10,879 nucleotides of DNA from contig JAXDRV010000121.1 of NCBI GenBank assembly GCA_034090805.1, positions 1 to 10,879 of the forward strand, in the 5' to 3' direction. This DNA comes from Ornithomonoglobus_A sp034090805. Its GTDB lineage: Bacteria; Bacillota; Clostridia; UBA1381. This document shows positions 1 to 6,382 of the stretch, piece after piece. The position numbers and the translations under genes were made by a program. Within the stretch, counting starts at the first letter, position 1. Each line of letters opens with the position of its first letter. The notes under the pieces were generated by a model. The model saw only the letters and a list, made by a program, of their open reading frames with translations. It was not told the origin of the DNA and searched no databases.

Positions 1-117
1 GTTCATACACAAACAGGAACTACACTCTTTTGGTTTGAAGGTGGAGGACACAGCTTTACGGTAGACAGATGGTATTACACCAACGATATAAACAGCGTAA
101 ATATAAGCTTTAATTAA
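1..117 (+). CDS. 3' end of an unidentified protein gene (partial)
   Basis: Frame 1 is open from the first base to a TAA at 115-117, giving the last 38 residues of a protein whose start lies outside the window. The peptide is rich in aromatic and beta-prone residues (segments FWFEGGGHSF and VDRWYYTND) and shows no membrane segment. It reads like the end of a globular or secreted beta-rich domain, but I do not recognise the family. It converges on gyrB, and the two genes share the terminator at 137-161, which supports this being a real gene end. Its third positions look more AT-rich than those of the minus-strand genes. The ORF is short, so chance openness cannot be fully excluded. Confidence 0.55.
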   Translation, partial: VHTQTGTTLFWFEGGGHSFTVDRWYYTNDINSVNISFN

Positions 118-136
118 CTTTATAATCAACATAAAC

Positions 137-161
137 AAAAAAGGGCATAATGCCCTTTTTT
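137..161. terminator. Bidirectional Rho-independent terminator
   Basis: A perfect 11-bp inverted repeat (137-147 pairing with 151-161) has a 3-base loop. The outer arm is a run of six A on the left and six T on the right, with a GGGCA/TGCCC core. It therefore ends in a U-tract in both directions: it can stop gyrB transcripts from the right and the plus-strand gene ending at 117 from the left. The gyrB stop codon begins one base away. Confidence 0.92.
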
Positions 162-162
162 A

Positions 163-2094
163 TCATATATCCAAATTCGACACATACTTTGCGTTTTGCT
201 CGATAAACTCACGTCTCGGCTCAACCTTATCTCCCATAAGCACGGTAAATGTTTCGTCAGCCAGCATTGCGTCCTCAAGCTCCACTCTCAGCATTGTGCG
301 GCGTTCGGGATCCATTGTCGTTTCCTTAAGCTCCGCCGGGTCCATCTCTCCAAGACCTTTGTAACGCTGTACCTTTGCGCCCGGTCCAAGCTCCTCAATC
401 AGCCTGTCACGCTCGTTTTCGTCGTAGGCGTATCTTTCGACAAGATTTTTGTTCTTGCCCTTGAACACCTTAAACAGCGGCGGCTGTGCAATATACACGT
501 GACCCTCGTCGATAAGCGGACGCATATATCTGAAGAAGAACGTCAAAAGCAGCGTTCTGATATGCTGACCGTCGACATCGGCATCTGCCATGATAACGAC
601 TTTTCCGTATTTCAGATTGTTTATATCAAATTCATCACCGATACCCGTACCGAGAGCCTGAATAACCGGCAGAAGCTTTTCGTTGGAGTACACCTTGTCT
701 ATACGTGACTTTTCAACGTTCAGCATCTTTCCCCAAAGCGGCAGGATTGCCTGATAGCGGCGGTTTCTGCCCTGCTTTGCCGAACCGCCCGCACTATCAC
801 CCTCGACAATGAACAGCTCCGCATAATCTGCGCCCTCGTCCTGGCAGCGTGCCAGCTTACCCAAAAGCGAAGAGCTTGACGCTGCGCCGCTTTTTCGTGT
901 TGCTTCTCTTGCGCGCTTTGCCGCCTCTCTCGCTCTTGATGCGGTCAGAGTTTTTTCGATTATTATTTTTGACGTTCTCGGATTTTCCTCAAGAAATGCG
1001 GACAGCTTATCATTTAATGCGCTCTCAACAAGCGTTCTTGCCTCGCTGTTTCCGAGCTTTGTCTTTGTCTGTCCCTCAAACTGAGCCTCCGTCACCTTGA
1101 CGCTGATAACAGCCGTAAGACCCTCTCTTGTATCCTCACCGGAAAGATTGGGATCCTTTTCCTTTATCATTTTATTGCGCCGCGCATAGTCGTTTATAAC
1201 TCTCGTCAAGCCTGCTTTAAAGCCTGTTTCGTGAGTACCGCCGTCCGTTGTTCTGATGTTGTTGGCAAAGGACAGGATATTTTCGTTATAGGCTGTGGTG
1301 TACTGCATTGCAATCTCAACCATCATGCCCTCACGCTCCGCCTCGAAATAAACCACCTCGTCATGAATGGGATCCTTGCTGCGGTTCAAATACTTGACAA
1401 ACTCCTTTATGCCGCCCTCTGCGTGCAGAACTGCCGGCTCATGCTCATCACTGCGCTTGTCGACAAAGATTATCTTTACGCCCTTGTTCAAAAATGCCTG
1501 CTCCCTCAAACGCTTGAGCAAAATATCATAATCAAAAACAAGCACCTCGAATATTTCGGGGTCGGGTTTGAATGTGATTTTCGTTCCCGTTTTGTCGGTA
1601 TCGCCTATGACCTTAAGCTTGCAGGTCGGCTTGCCCCGTTCATAGCTTTGATAATAAATATGCTCGCCGTTTGATACCTCAACCTCCAGATTCTCCGAAA
1701 GCGCATTTACAACCGACGAACCCACTCCGTGCAGACCTCCGGACACCTTGTATCCACCGCCGCCGAACTTACCGCCGGCATGAAGGATTGTCAAAACAAC
1801 CTCAACAGTCGGTATACCCTGCTGAGGGTGAATACCTACCGGGATTCCTCGTCCGTTATCCGTTACGGTGACGGAGTTGTCGGGATTAATCTCAACAAGA
1901 ATTTCCGTACAATATCCCGCAAGAGCCTCGTCTATCGAGTTGTCCACAATCTCGTAAACAAGATGATGCAGTCCCGCCGATGAGGTCGAGCCGATGTACA
2001 TTCCCGGACGCTTTCTTACTGCGTCAAGTCCCTCCAAAACCTGTATTTGATTTTCGTCATACGTTGTTTCTATTTTTTGTTCCATTTCGCTCAT
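163..2094 (-). CDS. gyrB: DNA gyrase subunit B
   Basis: ATPase subunit of the GyrA2B2 type II topoisomerase that introduces negative supercoils. The protein is 643 aa, the usual Gram-positive length, and lacks the extra insert of the longer E. coli GyrB. Visible in order are the GHKL ATPase with EIVDNSIDEAL (about 48-58), DNGRGIP (79-85) and the GGLHGVGSSVVNALS lid (about 119-133); the transducer region with QTKTKLGN; the TOPRIM motif EGDSAGGSAKQGR (431 on) and DADVDG (504-509); and the C-terminal QRYKGLGEM (576 on). I place the start at 2094, not 2151, because GGAGG at 2101-2105 sits 6 bases upstream and the family begins near here; the 19 extra residues look like read-through of the leader. 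Residue 454 is Trp at the position of E. coli Lys447. It is last in the yaaA-recF-remB-gyrB group. gyrA does not follow. Confidence 0.98.
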   Translation of the reverse strand: MSEMEQKIETTYDENQIQVLEGLDAVRKRPGMYIGSTSSAGLHHLVYEIVDNSIDEALAGYCTEILVEINPDNSVTVTDNGRGIPVGIHPQQGIPTVEVVLTILHAGGKFGGGGYKVSGGLHGVGSSVVNALSENLEVEVSNGEHIYYQSYERGKPTCKLKVIGDTDKTGTKITFKPDPEIFEVLVFDYDILLKRLREQAFLNKGVKIIFVDKRSDEHEPAVLHAEGGIKEFVKYLNRSKDPIHDEVVYFEAEREGMMVEIAMQYTTAYNENILSFANNIRTTDGGTHETGFKAGLTRVINDYARRNKMIKEKDPNLSGEDTREGLTAVISVKVTEAQFEGQTKTKLGNSEARTLVESALNDKLSAFLEENPRTSKIIIEKTLTASRAREAAKRAREATRKSGAASSSSLLGKLARCQDEGADYAELFIVEGDSAGGSAKQGRNRRYQAILPLWGKMLNVEKSRIDKVYSNEKLLPVIQALGTGIGDEFDINNLKYGKVVIMADADVDGQHIRTLLLTFFFRYMRPLIDEGHVYIAQPPLFKVFKGKNKNLVERYAYDENERDRLIEELGPGAKVQRYKGLGEMDPAELKETTMDPERRTMLRVELEDAMLADETFTVLMGDKVEPRREFIEQNAKYVSNLDI

Positions 2095-2100
2095 GATAAT

Positions 2101-2126
2101 CCTCCATTCCGCCGCCCTGCGGCGGC
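2101..2126 (-). promoter_or_regulatory. gyrB ribosome binding site with adjacent GC-rich hairpin
   Basis: On the minus strand a GCCGCC/GGCGGC stem (2121-2126 with 2111-2116, 4-base loop) lies five bases upstream of the GGAGG at 2101-2105. The SD core GGAG (2102-2105) is 7 bases from the ATG. The same arrangement precedes the thioesterase gene at 8647-8671. It may modulate ribosome access or mRNA stability; the sequence shows only the structure. Confidence 0.6.
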
Positions 2127-2131
2127 ACAAA

Positions 2132-2236
2132 TCATAATGTGGAAAAGACACAAGCAGATTGCCTTCTTGAGGGACGACGGCGTATGTGTATACTCCAAGT
2201 CCCGAAAGGAGGTGAGATGCGCAGTGTATTTTTCAC
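2132..2236 (-). CDS. Possible 34-residue leader ORF between remB and gyrB
   Basis: A GTG at 2236-2234 preceded by AGGAG with 6-base spacing opens a 34-codon frame ending at TGA 2132-2134, just before the gyrB leader hairpin. The peptide begins MKNTLRISPPFG and has an Arg-rich middle (IRRRPSRRQ). I recognise no family and the composition is not convincing, so the good RBS may be fortuitous. An overlapping ATG one base upstream is followed at once by TGA. If translated, this would most likely be a leader peptide. Low confidence. Confidence 0.18.
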   Translation of the reverse strand: MKNTLRISPPFGTWSIHIRRRPSRRQSACVFSTL

Positions 2237-2249
2237 ATTAATCTCCTAA
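2167..2249 (+). other. Plus-strand promoter-like and SD sequence with a 10-codon ORF, antisense in the remB-gyrB spacer
   Basis: On the plus strand, TTGAGG (2167-2172), a 16-base gap and TATACT (2189-2194) resemble a sigma-A promoter. Ten bases on comes AAAGGAGGTGA (2205-2215), a full complement to the 16S rRNA 3' end, then ATG at 2217 and a 10-codon ORF (MRSVFFTLIS) ending at TAA 2247-2249. Each piece is weak alone. The combination is orderly, but the ORF is very short and no terminator is evident. On the gyrB mRNA the same bases read as an anti-SD sequence. Confidence 0.15.
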
Positions 2250-2253
2250 CTTT

Positions 2254-2505
2254 TTATAGTATTGCCGCCCTCTTATTCAGCGACTGCGTTGACATAGGTG
2301 AAATATATACGAGCGTTTTTCCTTTCCGCTCGGTTACAATAAACGACTTCGGAAGCTCCTCCGTCGCATATATTATACGATTATTTTTCTGCGCCATGGG
2401 CAAAAACCGCTTCCCCTGGCGTGATACCGTTGTGTTGTCCACATCAAATATCCCCACCACGTCACGTGTGTTTACCACCATGTCGCCGCCTATATGAATA
2501 TACAT
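2254..2505 (-). CDS. remB: RemA/RemB-like regulatory protein (DUF370), YaaB orthologue
   Basis: Small 83-aa protein of the DUF370 family. In Bacillus subtilis RemA and RemB (YaaB) control extracellular-matrix and biofilm genes, and RemA binds DNA. The typical N-terminal pattern is visible: MYIHIGGDMVVNTRDVVGIF, then DVDNTTVS (about 21-28), followed by a basic stretch and short beta-strand segments (SFIVTERKGKTLVYIS). No membrane segment or signal peptide is present. Position between recF and gyrB is exactly that of B. subtilis yaaB, which is why I choose RemB over RemA. The start is fixed by an excellent AAAGGAGG at 2513-2520, 7 bases upstream and overlapping the recF 3' end. It lies 2 bp after the recF stop, so co-transcription and coupling are likely. 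Its actual target genes in this organism cannot be read from here. Confidence 0.85.
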   Translation of the reverse strand: MYIHIGGDMVVNTRDVVGIFDVDNTTVSRQGKRFLPMAQKNNRIIYATEELPKSFIVTERKGKTLVYISPMSTQSLNKRAAIL

Positions 2506-2507
2506 AC

Positions 2508-3596
2508 CTATACCTCCTTTACGCTGCCCGCCTCAACGTAAAACAGCTTTGTCCCGTCGGTGCTTTTTAAAATATCCGTATCCGTTGAGGTAATCAGCAC
2601 CTGCTTGTCCTTTATCTTCTCCGCAAGATAAAGCCGCCGTGATTTGTCAAGCTCGCTCATTATATCGTCAAGCAAAAGCACCGGGTATTCGTCCTTTATG
2701 CTGTGAATATAATCGGACAATGCGATTTTCAGCGTCAGTGCCGCCGTCCTCTGCTGCCCTTGCGAGGCATACAGCTTTGAATCACTGCCGTTTATTCGCA
2801 GATTTATGTCGTCACGCTGAATACCGTGTATCGCCGTCTGCAATTCTATCTCACGTCTTTGCGATTTTTCAAGCATTTCGTAATATTCCTCGGCGCTTAT
2901 TTCTTTTAATTTTATTCCGGGAGCATATTCTATTTCAAGGCTCTCCCCGGAAATTTCCTTCTGTATCTGTGATGCGAATTTCCCCAGAAGCCCCAAAAAA
3001 TCAAGGCGATACTTCATGATTTTTGCACCCTCGATACTTAGCTGCTCGTTCCACACGCTCAGCATAACGTCCTTTGTTTTCCCTGAGCGGCGCAGCTCCT
3101 TTAAAAGGCTGTTCTTTTGATTAAGAGCTTTGCCGTAATCTATCAGGCTTATCAGGTACTTCGGCGAAAGCTGGCTCACCGCCAAATCCATAAACCGCCG
3201 CCTTACCGAGGGCGAACCCTTGACAAGGCTCAGATCCTCCGGCGAAAACATGACTGTATTAAGATAATTCATCAGCATTGACAGCTTTTTTATCGGCACG
3301 TTATTTATTTTTATTGTTTTTTTACCGTTTTTGGCAAAGGTCATGACCGACCTGTATTCACGCTCCGCAGTTTCAAACTCTATCGCCGCACGGGCAAATT
3401 CGTTCCCGAAGCGTATCATCTCACGATCCGACTTTGCACGATGACTCTTCCCCTGGGAGAACATATACACCGCCTCAAGTATATTCGTTTTGCCCTGTGC
3501 GTTTTGTCCGAATATCAAATTCGTTCCCGGCGAAAGCTTTATTGTCTGCTCGGTGTAATTCCGGAAATTTTTCAGTGACAGCTCGCTTACGTGCAT
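2508..3596 (-). CDS. recF: DNA replication and repair protein RecF
   Basis: SMC-like ATPase of the RecFOR pathway that helps load RecA onto gapped single-stranded DNA. The 362-aa length is normal for the family. Visible are the N-terminal strand and RNY segment (LSLKNFRNY, 6-14), Walker A GQNAQGKT (30-37), SQGKSHRA (47-54), the ABC-type signature SQGQQRT (278-284), Walker B PVLLLDD (305-311), and the D-loop region SELDKSRR. All catalytic motifs are intact. The ATG at 3596 directly follows the yaaA stop codon (TAG then ATG, no gap). A GGGTGGA-type SD sits inside the yaaA 3' end, so translation is probably coupled. It belongs to the yaaA-recF-remB-gyrB group. Confidence 0.97.
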   Translation of the reverse strand: MHVSELSLKNFRNYTEQTIKLSPGTNLIFGQNAQGKTNILEAVYMFSQGKSHRAKSDREMIRFGNEFARAAIEFETAEREYRSVMTFAKNGKKTIKINNVPIKKLSMLMNYLNTVMFSPEDLSLVKGSPSVRRRFMDLAVSQLSPKYLISLIDYGKALNQKNSLLKELRRSGKTKDVMLSVWNEQLSIEGAKIMKYRLDFLGLLGKFASQIQKEISGESLEIEYAPGIKLKEISAEEYYEMLEKSQRREIELQTAIHGIQRDDINLRINGSDSKLYASQGQQRTAALTLKIALSDYIHSIKDEYPVLLLDDIMSELDKSRRLYLAEKIKDKQVLITSTDTDILKSTDGTKLFYVEAGSVKEV

Positions 3597-3815
3597 CTAT
3601 TCCACCCTTAAGACGAGTGTGCCGTCCTCGTACTCGATCGTCACCTCATCGCCCGGACGCAGCTTTTTCCCGCGAACGGTGCAGACCTCGCCGTTCACGC
3701 TCACAATCCCGTCGGCTATCATCTCCTTGGCAATTCCTCCCGACGGAGCAGCATTGGCAAATTTCAAAAGCTGGTCAAGCTTTATAAACTCCGTTGATAT
3801 TTTTATTATTTCCAT
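3597..3815 (-). CDS. yaaA: S4-domain RNA-binding protein YaaA
   Basis: A 72-aa protein consisting almost entirely of one S4 RNA-binding domain. TEFIKLDQLLKFANAA (8-23) forms the first helix, SGGIAKEMIADGIVSVNGE (25-43) is the classic S4 core, and VRGKKLRPGDEV (47-58) ends it. In B. subtilis the homologue sits in the same place between dnaN and recF and has been linked to the ribosome. It heads the yaaA-recF-remB-gyrB group and abuts recF with no gap. The SD is modest, AAAGGA at 3827-3832, with a long 11-base spacing. A dyad and an AT-rich TATAAA lie immediately upstream. dnaN, its usual upstream neighbour, is absent; a repeat-bearing spacer and relA are there instead. Confidence 0.92.
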   Translation of the reverse strand: MEIIKISTEFIKLDQLLKFANAAPSGGIAKEMIADGIVSVNGEVCTVRGKKLRPGDEVTIEYEDGTLVLRVE

Positions 3816-3839
3816 TAAAAGCTAAATCCTTTCAATATT

Positions 3840-3862
3840 TATACGGTTTTGCAAAACGTATA
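3840..3862. promoter_or_regulatory. Dyad upstream of yaaA, candidate operator or promoter region
   Basis: TATACG (3840-3845) and CGTATA (3857-3862) flank TTTTGCAAAA, making a near-perfect 23-base palindrome broken by a single extra G at 3846. On the minus strand it overlaps a TATAAA (3838-3843) that could be a -10 box, although no good -35 is placed for it and the SD would then lie at the very 5' end of the mRNA. It sits 24 bp upstream of the yaaA start, so a protein binding site controlling the operon is plausible. No known regulator is recognised. Confidence 0.3.
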
Positions 3863-3870
3863 ATCTCTTC

Positions 3871-3974
3871 GGAATTTAAGATATTTCTGATTACGGGGCG
3901 GCAGGGACACCCCCTACACACCCACACTTCGTTCGGTAACTCGACAAAGCTTAATCATAAACATCATAAATTCC
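3871..3974. repeat. Palindromic intergenic repeat, unit A (104 bp)
   Basis: The ends are 23-base inverted repeats (left 3871-3893, right 3952-3974) matching at 20 of 23 positions and beginning GGAATTTA. The interior holds a GC-rich stretch (about 3894-3930) and then a core (about 3926-3946) that is the reverse complement of the core in units 1-3 near 10.6-10.8 kb, so this copy is inverted relative to them. The right arm (3947-3974) matches the right arm of unit B at 26 of 28 bases. It carries no ORF, as expected of a short MITE- or REP-like element. With unit B it fills most of the 298-bp relA-yaaA spacer. Confidence 0.8.
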
Positions 3975-3997
3975 CAAAAAAACTGTAACATCATGTA

Positions 3998-4084
3998 GGA
4001 GATGAGAGTATTTTGGGGTTTGTTCGGATGAGTTCCCGCAGGGGATGTTTGAGCCGAAGCTTAATCATAAACATCTCAAATTCC
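3998..4084. repeat. Palindromic intergenic repeat, unit B (about 87 bp)
   Basis: The right arm (4057-4084: AAGCTTAATC, then AAACATCTCAAATTCC) closely matches the right arms of unit A and of units 1 and 2. The core (about 4023-4056) shares TTCGG, GAGTTCCCG, GGGATG and GAGCCGA with unit 2, in the same orientation. The left arm (3998-4022) is degenerate and pairs only partly. Just beyond it, 4089-4094 and 4105-4110 form a weak ATATTT/AAATAT hairpin after the relA stop. No canonical T-tract terminator is visible in the spacer, so these palindromes may be all that ends relA transcripts. Confidence 0.72.
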
Positions 4085-4113
4085 GAGTATATTTCACATT
4101 TCGCAAATATCTG

Positions 4114-6381
4114 TTAATTTGAGGTTCTCGATATTCTGCTCACGCCTCGTATCTGCTTTAACCGCTTGTTTATTGCGGCAAGATCGGAGGTGTTGCGTAT
4201 TTCTATTCCTACCTGTATGATTGCCATGCCCTTTTTGTTGACAAAAGCATTCACCGACTTCATATGCACCTTCATTTCGGCTAGCACATTCGTAACCTCA
4301 AGCAAAAATCCGTCACGATCCGGAGCCTCTATCTGCAAATTGGCAATATATGACGTGCTGCGCTCCTCGTCCCACCAAACATCTATGAATCTGCCCTTGT
4401 CCTCTTCGGACATGGACGACGGATTCATGTTCGGACAGTCCCTGCGGTGAACGCTCACACCTCTTCCCTTTGTGATAAATCCGACTATATCGTCACCCGC
4501 AACCGGATTGCAGCAGTGCGCCAGCCGCACAAGACAATTGTCTATATCCTTGACGATAATACCCCTGCTTGAGCCTCGCCGCTTTGCGTCAACCGCCTCA
4601 ACGGCTCCCGACTCGTCATTGTATACCGCCTCAAGCTTTTTGCGTTCCTCCTCCTCGTGCTGCTGCTGAAGCCATCTGTCACGCAGACGCACAACTACCT
4701 TCTGCGCCGTAAGTCCGCCGTAGCCTACTCCGGCATACAAATCGTCAAGCGAATTAAATCCGTACCGCCGTATTATCACATCGACCCATTCCGGCTTAAA
4801 CAGCTGCGCATGAGTATTCCCCAGGCGGCGCAGCTCACGCTCGATAAGCTCCTTGCCATGCTCGATATTCTCGTCCCGCCGCTCACGCTTAAACCACTGA
4901 TTGATCTTGTTTTTAGCCTGTGAGGTTTTGCATATCTTCAGCCAGTCACGGCTCGGACCGTGCGTGTTTGCGGTCAGAATTTCCACAATCTCGCCTGTCT
5001 TGAGGACATAGCTGTTCGGAACGATTTTTCCGTTGATTTTCGCTCCGCTCATCTTATATCCTACCTGCGAATGTATTCTGAAAGCGAAGTCGATAACCGT
5101 TGCTCCCGCCGGCAGCGATATTACCTTGCCCTGCGGCGTGAACACAAACACCTCGTCCTCGAATAAATCCACCTTGAGAGTATTGAAGAAATCGTCCGTA
5201 TCTAAAAGCTCGTTCTGCGTGTCAAGAAGATTTCTCACCCACTCAAGCTTTGTTTCCATGCCGGTTTCACCGGTTATTCCCTCTTTGTATTTCCAGTGCG
5301 CCGCGATACCGTTTTCGGCTATCTGGTGCATCTGCCATGTTCTTATCTGAATTTCAAACGGAGTGCCGTTGGGGCCTATTACCGTTGTATGCAGTGACTG
5401 ATACATATTCGGCTTCGGCATTGCTATATAATCCTTAAACCTCATCGGAACCGGCGTGTACAAATCATGCACCATTCCCAGTATCGCATAACAGTCCGTT
5501 ACGGTGTCCACGATAATCCTCACCGCAAACAGGTCATAAAGCTCCTCCATTGTCTTGTTTTTTGTGTACAGCTTTCTGAATATGCTGTAAAAATGCTTGG
5601 CTCGTCCCGTTACCTGACCCTTTATGCCCATTTCGTCAAGCTTTTTTTCAAATATTTCGATTATATCCCTGACGTACTGCTCACGCTCGCTCTTTTTTTG
5701 GTTGATGCTTTTTGCAATCTCCTCATACGCAACCGGGTCAAGATATTTTAATGCCAAATCCTCAAGCTCGATTTTGATTTTCGACATACCCAGACGATGC
5801 GCAAGCGGCGCATAAACGTCAAGCGTTTCCTTTGAAATCGTAAGCTGCTTTTCACGGCTCATAAAATTCAGCGTTCGCATATTGTGCAGCCTGTCTATCA
5901 GCTTGATCACAACAACACGAATATCCTTCGCCATGGCAAAGAACATTTTCCGCAGATTCTCCACCTGCTGTTCCTCCGGCGAAACATATTTGATCTTGCG
6001 CAGCTTTGTAACTCCGTCCACAAGCGCAGAAACATTTGAACCGAATATCGCCTCAATATCCTCCGAGCTGTACGGCGTATCCTCCACAACATCATGCAGC
6101 AGTGCCGCCGTTATTGTTGTTGCGTCAAGATTAAACTGCGAGGCAATATACGCAATCTGAACCGGATGCTCTATATACGGTGCTCCGCTCTTTCTGCGCT
6201 GCTCCTTATGAGCCTGCTTCGCCAGGCGGTACGCAATGTAAATCATGTCCGTATTTGCATTTGGCGAATACCCCTTGACCGCCGCAATAATCCGCTCCAC
6301 AAGCGAGTCGGTATCTCCGTCCGCATTCTGTGGCAGCTGTTCGGGCGCAAGAATAGAATATTTTGTTGTTTCTTTATCCAT
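4114..6381 (-). CDS. relA: Bifunctional (p)ppGpp synthetase/hydrolase Rel
   Basis: Long RelA/SpoT homologue that makes and degrades the alarmone (p)ppGpp on the ribosome during starvation. From the ATG at 6381 it is 755 aa, normal for Rel. Domains in order: HD hydrolase with the intact HDVVED motif (96-101) and DRLHNMRTL (about 163-171); synthetase with RAKHFYSIFRKLY (about 260-272), RFKD (314-317) and KPNMYQSLHTTVIGP; TGS (about 409-470); a helical region; a Cys-rich zinc-finger region (Cys 616, 623, 624, 649); and C-terminal ACT (about 682-752). RFKD in the synthetase loop and an intact HD site indicate the bifunctional type, unlike E. coli RelA. The start lies one base after the recJ stop (TGA, C, ATG), implying coupling. 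A GTG at 6390 with AAGGGA nearby is a less likely alternative start. Confidence 0.97.
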   Translation of the reverse strand: MDKETTKYSILAPEQLPQNADGDTDSLVERIIAAVKGYSPNANTDMIYIAYRLAKQAHKEQRRKSGAPYIEHPVQIAYIASQFNLDATTITAALLHDVVEDTPYSSEDIEAIFGSNVSALVDGVTKLRKIKYVSPEEQQVENLRKMFFAMAKDIRVVVIKLIDRLHNMRTLNFMSREKQLTISKETLDVYAPLAHRLGMSKIKIELEDLALKYLDPVAYEEIAKSINQKKSEREQYVRDIIEIFEKKLDEMGIKGQVTGRAKHFYSIFRKLYTKNKTMEELYDLFAVRIIVDTVTDCYAILGMVHDLYTPVPMRFKDYIAMPKPNMYQSLHTTVIGPNGTPFEIQIRTWQMHQIAENGIAAHWKYKEGITGETGMETKLEWVRNLLDTQNELLDTDDFFNTLKVDLFEDEVFVFTPQGKVISLPAGATVIDFAFRIHSQVGYKMSGAKINGKIVPNSYVLKTGEIVEILTANTHGPSRDWLKICKTSQAKNKINQWFKRERRDENIEHGKELIERELRRLGNTHAQLFKPEWVDVIIRRYGFNSLDDLYAGVGYGGLTAQKVVVRLRDRWLQQQHEEEERKKLEAVYNDESGAVEAVDAKRRGSSRGIIVKDIDNCLVRLAHCCNPVAGDDIVGFITKGRGVSVHRRDCPNMNPSSMSEEDKGRFIDVWWDEERSTSYIANLQIEAPDRDGFLLEVTNVLAEMKVHMKSVNAFVNKKGMAIIQVGIEIRNTSDLAAINKRLKQIRGVSRISRTSN

Positions 6382-6382
6382 G

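Noticed and set aside
1231..1674. Long plus-strand open frames inside gyrB, relA, recJ and pyk
   Set aside because: They are shadow frames opposite well-conserved genes, with no SD sequences and no recognisable protein features.
2095..2151. N-terminal extension of GyrB to the upstream ATG at 2151
   Set aside because: The extra residues are Arg-rich and unlike the family, they translate the leader hairpin, and a strong SD supports the ATG at 2094.
3894..3930. G-rich strand in repeat unit A as a possible G-quadruplex
   Set aside because: There are too few G-runs of three or more in a row; the opposite-strand GGGG and CCCC pair as a hairpin instead.
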